DNA of 6,825 nucleotides, from positions 1 to 6,825 of the forward strand of contig JAUWLG010000068.1 of assembly GCA_030613795.1 (NCBI GenBank). Reading direction: 5' to 3'. Source of the DNA: Helicobacteraceae bacterium (lineage in GTDB: Bacteria > Campylobacterota > Campylobacteria > Campylobacterales > Sulfurimonadaceae). How positions within the stretch are numbered: position 1 is the first letter of the stretch; each line of letters starts with the position of its first letter. A program made the position numbers and the translations under genes. Positions 5,483-6,825 of this stretch are shown here, piece after piece. Below the pieces are notes generated by a model. The model was given only the letters and a program-made list of their open reading frames with translations, was not told the origin of the DNA and did no database searches.

Positions 5483-6304
5483 CTATATCCAAATATTATC
5501 AAGCAGTCTGGTTGTTCCGCTGATGGCTTCGACCAAGATAATAGTATTGCCGATCTCAACAACTTCGATAGGTTCAAACGAGCGGTTGACGATGGTCACG
5601 TACTCAACCTCTAATGGCTCTAAAATCCCGATCATCTCATCTTTGATCTGAGAGGCACTAAGTTCGCCTTTCATAACCAACTGTGTTGCGATATGCAGTG
5701 ACTTTATGATGTTAAGCGATTCAGTACGTTCTTGCTCACTCAAGTAGGCATTGCGAGAGCTCATTGCAAGTCCTTCTTTTTCACGTACTGTATCCATTGG
5801 AACGATCTCGACATTCATAAAAAGGTTGGCGACCATTGTCTCAATGAGCATTAACTGTTGCGCATCTTTTTTACCAAAGTAGGCACGTGTCGGAGTAACA
5901 ATGTTGAGCAATTTGTTGACCACCGTCAAGACGCCGGAGAAGTGTCCCGGGCGTGAAGAGCCTTCCATGATGTAGCCACGTACGTTTGGCGCATTGAGGC
6001 TCACTTCATCATTTCCATACATCGAAGCTGCATCCGGATAGAAGAGGTAATCCACACCGCTAAGTTCACACACCTTTTTATCCGCCTCCTCTTTTCGAGG
6101 GTAGGCATCAAGATCTTCACCTTCTAAAAACTGTGTCGGGTTGACAAAGATGGAGACGACGACTATGTCGTTGGCTTTTTTTGCGGCATCAATAAGGGTA
6201 CGATGTCCTAGATGAAGGGCGCCCATTGTCGGTACAAAACCGATGCTCCCCTGCTCTTCTTTCAACAGTTTTTGTAACGCTAACGGTGAATGAACAACCC
6301 TCAT
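5483..6304 (-). CDS. panC: Pantothenate synthetase (pantoate--beta-alanine ligase)
   Basis: A cytoplasmic enzyme joining D-pantoate and beta-alanine with ATP, via a pantoyl-adenylate, to give pantothenate, the precursor of coenzyme A. The 273-residue protein has normal family length. All signatures are present: PTMGALHLGH (25-34, nucleotide-binding His31 and His34), FVNPTQF (53-59), the EGSSRPGHFSGVLTVVNKL stretch (114-132), FGKKDAQQL (143-151) and MSSRNAYL (181-188), the KMSKS-like loop. The ATG at 6304 has AAGGG about 9 nt upstream. It is divergent from prfB and is followed by a 101-bp gap before the recombinase start. No other pantothenate gene is in the window. Confidence 0.97.
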   Translation of the reverse strand: MRVVHSPLALQKLLKEEQGSIGFVPTMGALHLGHRTLIDAAKKANDIVVVSIFVNPTQFLEGEDLDAYPRKEEADKKVCELSGVDYLFYPDAASMYGNDEVSLNAPNVRGYIMEGSSRPGHFSGVLTVVNKLLNIVTPTRAYFGKKDAQQLMLIETMVANLFMNVEIVPMDTVREKEGLAMSSRNAYLSEQERTESLNIIKSLHIATQLVMKGELSASQIKDEMIGILEPLEVEYVTIVNRSFEPIEVVEIGNTIILVEAISGTTRLLDNIWI

Positions 6305-6465
6305 CTTTTAAGCCCTTATACAATATAATCGCAATTATATCTAAGCTTATTTTAGAAGAATAAATTAATCGAGATAATTAACTGTTGGATTTACCCAAGG
6401 GGACTTCCTTCCAGTCGCCTACCTATGAAAAGTGGCGATACACACGTTATTTCAACGGAGTTACT
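6305..6465. other. Divergent panC-prfB intergenic region and prfB leader
   Basis: This 161-bp region holds the panC promoter on the left. For prfB, TATAAT (6324-6329) and GATAAT (6373-6378) are possible plus-strand -10 boxes. From TAA (6379-6381) the frame stays open into prfB for 28 codons (LLDLPKGTSFQSPTYEK...), including possible CTG/TTG starts, so an in-frame leader is possible. A 6-bp stem pairs 6414-6419 with 6434-6439 (GTCGCC/GGCGAT). No riboswitch class was recognised. Confidence 0.4.
6334..6339 (-). promoter_or_regulatory. Candidate -10 box for panC
   Basis: TATAAT on the minus strand, about 30 bp before the panC ATG, gives a leader of about 22 nt. There is no good -35, as is usual in this group. 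A second TATATT (6327-6322) is too close to the ribosome site to serve. Confidence 0.45.
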
Positions 6466-6825
6466 ATGGACCATTACGAATACAGTGAACTACTAAAAAC
6501 TTTACAAACAAAAATGGACAACATCGCGGGTGTTGTTCAGCCTGAAAAGATCAATGAACAGCTCAAAGAGATCGAAGCACTTGAGAACTCTGACGGGTTT
6601 TGGAACGATGCGGCCAATGCGGCTAATGTACAAAAAGAGAAAACCCAGCTAGAGCGTAAACTTGAGAAGTTCAGTGTTGCACAAAATGCACTTACTGATG
6701 CAGAAGAGCTTTACGAAATGGGTAAAGAGGAGAAAGATGAAGAGACGATAGAGATACTTTTTTCTGAGGCTGCGTCACTAGATGAGCAGGTCAAGAGCAT
6801 GGAAGTCTCTATGTTACTCAGTGGA
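6466..6825 (+). CDS. prfB: Peptide chain release factor 2, partial (N-terminal 120 residues)
   Basis: The start of RF2, which reads UGA and UAA stop codons and releases the finished protein from the ribosome. The visible part covers the N-terminal helical domain: MDHYEYSELLKTL, the LKEIEALENSDGFWND region (38-53), and the paired helices to MEVSMLLSG, just before the PCRF/catalytic part. The anticodon-like SPF and catalytic GGQ motifs lie beyond the right edge. The ATG has GGAG about 6 nt upstream. The reading frame is continuous through codons 20-30, so the programmed +1 frameshift that controls RF2 in Escherichia coli is absent here. The start agrees with Campylobacter RF2 (MDNYEF-like, from memory). 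Confidence 0.93.
   Translation, partial: MDHYEYSELLKTLQTKMDNIAGVVQPEKINEQLKEIEALENSDGFWNDAANAANVQKEKTQLERKLEKFSVAQNALTDAEELYEMGKEEKDEETIEILFSEAASLDEQVKSMEVSMLLSG

Noticed and set aside
6393..6440. Possible riboswitch or known regulatory RNA in the prfB leader
   Set aside because: Only one 6-bp stem with a large loop was found, and no conserved core of a riboswitch class known to me.
1..6825. CRISPR array, tRNA or rRNA genes
   Set aside because: No regularly spaced direct repeats, no cloverleaf with CCA end and no rRNA-like sequence were seen on either strand.

Overview
The window looks like a chromosomal segment of a free-living Campylobacterota species, of the Sulfurimonas/Sulfurovum kind. 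Three things point there: the RF2 N-terminus closely resembles what I recall of Campylobacter RF2, the OmpR-type response regulator and its HEINTPL histidine kinase are of a type I know from that group, and the promoters are AT-rich with little -35 signal. The species cannot be fixed from the sequence alone.

Layout. Positions 1-2576 (all minus strand) hold a tight signalling operon, read from right to left: a membrane-anchored Cache sensor protein with no output domain (1461-2576), an OmpR/PhoB-type response regulator (811-1464, sharing ATGA with the sensor gene) and a histidine kinase (821 to beyond the left edge, TTG start, overlapping the regulator by 11 bp). Positions 2577-2898 are a gap with no intact gene. 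It contains a 12-bp inverted repeat about 180 bp apart and a decayed plus-strand reading frame. Positions 2899-3858 (minus) encode a second, paralogous Cache protein that stops just after its second membrane helix, like a chemoreceptor cut off before HAMP.

Positions 3883-4169 are a 287-bp miniature inverted-repeat element with 31-bp ends and a TTA target duplication, inserted 24 bp upstream of the second Cache gene. Positions 4171-4548 hold two short plus-strand coding remnants and a bidirectional hairpin terminator. Positions 4547-4733 are an imperfect palindrome whose non-Watson-Crick positions are mostly G.T on the plus strand. Its inner boxes fit the integron attC consensus, and its right arm overlaps the end of a serine recombinase gene (4716-5381, minus) that has a strong promoter and a palindromic candidate operator. 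Beyond it lie two housekeeping genes, divergently transcribed: panC (pantothenate synthetase, minus, 5483-6304) and the first 120 codons of prfB (release factor 2, plus, from 6466).

How it fits together. The left third is probably one sensing module: a periplasmic Cache subunit, a kinase and a transcription factor made in coupled fashion. Positions 2577-5480 look like an insertion-prone accessory stretch between this module and the panC/prfB core, with three inverted-repeat structures, a lone recombinase, gene remnants and a truncated receptor. The palindrome at 4547-4733 is the least explained signal.
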